Assembly (NCBI GenBank): GCA_002389665.1
Contig: DGNO01000005.1
Coordinates: 319,920-383,919 of the forward strand
DNA: 64,000 bases
Origin: Rhodobiaceae bacterium UBA4490
GTDB lineage: Bacteria > Pseudomonadota > Alphaproteobacteria > Parvibaculales > Parvibaculaceae
Direction of reading: 5' to 3'
Below, piece after piece: positions 62,255-64,000 of the stretch; the stretch's first letter is position 1, and every line of letters begins with the position of its first letter. The position numbers and the translations under genes were made by a program. A model generated the notes under the pieces. It searched no databases. It worked only from the letters and a program-made list of their open reading frames with translations, and was not told where the DNA came from.

Positions 62255-62830
62255 AATCTTGTGTCTCTTCAGGCAAGGCGGAGGGGGCTCCCTCCTATGG
62301 GCGTTGTCGAGCGGGCGTCATTATGCTGTGCGGCGGGCTCTATAGAAAGGCGCCGATGGCCGCAGGGTGGGGATCCTGATCAGTGATCGCAGAGGCGGTG
62401 CAGTCTAACAAGCGCCTTGCGCCAATAATTGAAGCAGCGTGATAAATAACCGCGCGAAATGAATGATAGGGAAGAGATAGGGAAATTTTCCCTGGTTTTG
62501 GCCGTATAGGTCGGCGTAAACATTACAAATCAGGCGGGCCAATTTGCCTATTCACTGCCCGTACCGGCCAGGATGGCCAACAAGTAGATTTCGCAGCGTG
62601 TGCTTTACTTTTTTGGAACGCTCGTGCGTGTGAAAACGTTGGTCTTCGTGCGTGAGTATTAGCGCTTAGACAGGATACAGAGTGTAATTATATCGCAAAT
62701 TCTTTCGTTATACGTTGCCGGTCTATTTGAAAATTGATAGAATTATCCTAAATAGTCTGTTTTGGGGCGGAGCCGAAGCATACCCGAAATATGGACTTGG
62801 ACCGGACGCATGTCGGGCGGAGACGAGCGC
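62255..62830. other. Long A/T-rich leader upstream of mucR (576 bp)
   Basis: No supportable coding frame. It contains a 15-base inverted repeat AGGGAAA-T-TTTCCCT (62479-62493), many TpA steps and an apparent promoter at 62727-62754. This large A/T-rich region between two GC-rich genes fits autoregulation by MucR, which binds such DNA. Confidence 0.6.
62727..62754 (+). promoter_or_regulatory. Candidate sigma-70-type promoter of mucR
   Basis: TTGAAA (62727-62732) and TAAATA (62749-62754) are separated by 16 bases, 77 bases before the ATG. The elements match consensus at 5 and 4 of 6 positions. It is the best pair in the leader. Confidence 0.5.
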
Positions 62831-63259
62831 ATGACTGAAAAAGCGGATCTCATCGACATGACCGCAGGGATTGTGTCGGCTTATGTGAGCAATAATTCGC
62901 TCCCGCTATCCGATGTGCCCGCTTTTATCCATCAGGTTTATCAGGCGCTGGAATCGGCCATGAGCGACATGCCGATGCCGGGCGATGCGGCGCCCGTGCC
63001 GGCGGTCTCGGTCGAGGAATCGGTGACGCCGGACTATCTGGTCTGTCTTGAAGACGGTAAGCGTTTCAAATCCCTCAAGCGCCATATCCGCACCCATTAC
63101 AATCTTTCGCCCGAAGAATACCGGACGAAATGGGGTCTGCCGGCGGACTATCCGATGGTCGCGCCCAATTATGCCAAGGCCCGCTCCAAACTCGCCAAGC
63201 GTATGGGGCTGGGGCAGAAATCCGTTGGCCGGCCGCGCGGCGCCCGCCGTTCGGGTTAG
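62831..63259 (+). CDS. mucR: MucR/Ros-family zinc-finger transcriptional regulator
   Basis: 142 residues from ATG 62831 (GGAGA about 8 bases upstream). The zinc-finger region has Cys72-x2-Asp75-x9-His85-x3-His89, the CxxD variant in place of CxxC (CLEDGKRFKSLKRHIRTHYNL), followed by the family motif YRTKWGLPADYPMVAP. MucR proteins repress exopolysaccharide, motility and cell-cycle genes by binding A/T-rich DNA. The polysaccharide locus at the window start is a natural possible target, but the link is inferred. Preceded by a long A/T-rich region. Confidence 0.93.
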   Translation: MTEKADLIDMTAGIVSAYVSNNSLPLSDVPAFIHQVYQALESAMSDMPMPGDAAPVPAVSVEESVTPDYLVCLEDGKRFKSLKRHIRTHYNLSPEEYRTKWGLPADYPMVAPNYAKARSKLAKRMGLGQKSVGRPRGARRSG

Positions 63260-63396
63260 TCATCACTCGCGGATTCGCATTCTGCCTGCCGACTATTTGT
63301 CAACTATCTCAGAGACTTAAAGCGCATCTGTGACCTTTATGATTCTTGCTATGCGGGCCTCTTGTCTTCATAGTTAACGAATCGGAGGAGAGCGCA

Positions 63397-63933
63397 GTGC
63401 AGGAAGCACAGTTCACGCAGTCACAGGATGGATACAGGGGCTTCCGCTCCCAATTGCCGCTGCCTGAATTGCAGAAGCTCTTCGATTATTGGCTGGAACG
63501 GCATCCCGACGGCGCACTGCCCGGCCGTGCCCATATCGACCCGGTTCACATTCCCTCTCTTTTGCCCGGCATCTGCCTGATGGAGATCGATCATCCGAGC
63601 CTGAAGGCGAAAGTCCGCCTCGCGGGCACGCGCCTTCGGGAAGGTTATGGGATGGAACTGACGGGGCGAATGCTCGATGAAGCGTTGCCGCCCGATGAGG
63701 CGCGCTACTGGCAGGCGGTGGCCCACCGCGTTGCCGTACAGCGCAAACCGGCTTACGGCGTGACCCGCCTGATGGGCGAAAACCGGCCCACTTTTCACCA
63801 AGTCTGGCTGCGCCTGCCGCTCGCCGGTGAAAATGGCGAAGTGGCGATGATGATCGGTTATGATGCCTTTTTGCTCTCGAAAAAGGCGGATGCGCTGGTC
63901 AAGGATAGCGGTAAGATCGTCCAGATCGCTTGA
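63397..63933 (+). CDS. PAS_5-type domain protein
   Basis: 178 residues from GTG 63397 (GGAGGAG 8 bases upstream); a longer reading would add 17 residues. The core (LQKLFDYWLERHPDGALPGRAHIDP to VRLAGTRLREGYGMELTGRML) matches the alphaproteobacterial PAS_5 domain, with a conserved Gly-rich turn and the closing LPLAGENGEVAMMIGYDAF strands. No catalytic domain is attached. Probably a sensory or protein-interaction module; ligand unknown. It follows mucR by 137 bases. Confidence 0.85.
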   Translation: MQEAQFTQSQDGYRGFRSQLPLPELQKLFDYWLERHPDGALPGRAHIDPVHIPSLLPGICLMEIDHPSLKAKVRLAGTRLREGYGMELTGRMLDEALPPDEARYWQAVAHRVAVQRKPAYGVTRLMGENRPTFHQVWLRLPLAGENGEVAMMIGYDAFLLSKKADALVKDSGKIVQIA

Positions 63934-64000
63934 AACCCGGCTCCGCTGTCCTTGCGCTCGAAGCAGGGCGGCGGGAAAATCGTGTCCCGGCAGATCGTGT

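Overview
The window looks like a chromosomal segment of an alphaproteobacterium. Lineage hints are a MucR/Ros-type regulator, a DUF2336 protein, a PAS_5-type protein, a UDP-QuiNAc-style initiation pair for polysaccharide synthesis, and a rich acyl-CoA and alkyl-sulfate metabolism. The last would suit a Hyphomicrobiales/Parvibaculum-like environmental degrader, but genus is a guess. No rRNA, tRNA, insertion sequence, prophage or CRISPR array was recognised.

Region 1 (1-18042, + strand) is one long, tightly packed surface-polysaccharide operon, with many start/stop overlaps. It encodes an asparagine-synthase-type amidotransferase, two heparinase II/III-like proteins, a flippase, a polymerase-like membrane protein, two GT4 glycosyltransferases, three SAM methyltransferases, a fused alcohol-dehydrogenase/Gfo-Idh-MocA oxidoreductase, a nucleotide-sugar reductase/epimerase and a small initiating sugar-phosphate transferase. 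Together they can account for initiation, assembly, flipping, polymerisation and decoration of an acidic, amidated and methylated glycan. Two more methyltransferases, homologous to each other and convergent, lie at its right edge (18347-20172). This stretch is visibly more A/T-rich and has more relaxed codon use than the rest, as is usual for horizontally exchanged polysaccharide loci.

Region 2 (20.3-36 kb) is GC-rich core-like DNA with short operons. It holds glutaryl-CoA dehydrogenase, an orphan membrane histidine kinase, a cytosolic-looking alkyl sulfatase, a PQQ-type sugar dehydrogenase, two nitronate-monooxygenase-like flavoproteins, a peroxiredoxin-like protein, a PF10118 hydrolase, NADP-glutamate dehydrogenase, a LysR regulator and a TauD-type dioxygenase. 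Several strong bidirectional hairpin terminators separate convergent genes.

Region 3 (36-50 kb) holds an EamA transporter, two beta-lactamase-fold serine hydrolases, a GH5 enzyme resembling fungal glucocerebrosidase/steryl-glucosidase, an IclR regulator divergent from a second TauD-type dioxygenase, a DUF1214/DUF1254 pair, oligopeptidase B, a MaoC hot-dog protein, an OmpA-like protein and an AMP-forming acyl-CoA ligase. Clean inverted repeats sit in two divergent intergenic regions and look like operators.

Region 4 (50-64 kb) holds an enoyl-CoA hydratase, a translationally overlapping pair of MFS transporters, a soluble CBS-like histidine kinase, three small exported proteins, a DUF2336 protein, a probable toxin-first RelE/Phd-XRE toxin-antitoxin module, an HSL-type esterase, an OmpW-like porin, a Rieske oxygenase, MucR behind a long A/T-rich leader, and a PAS_5-type protein.
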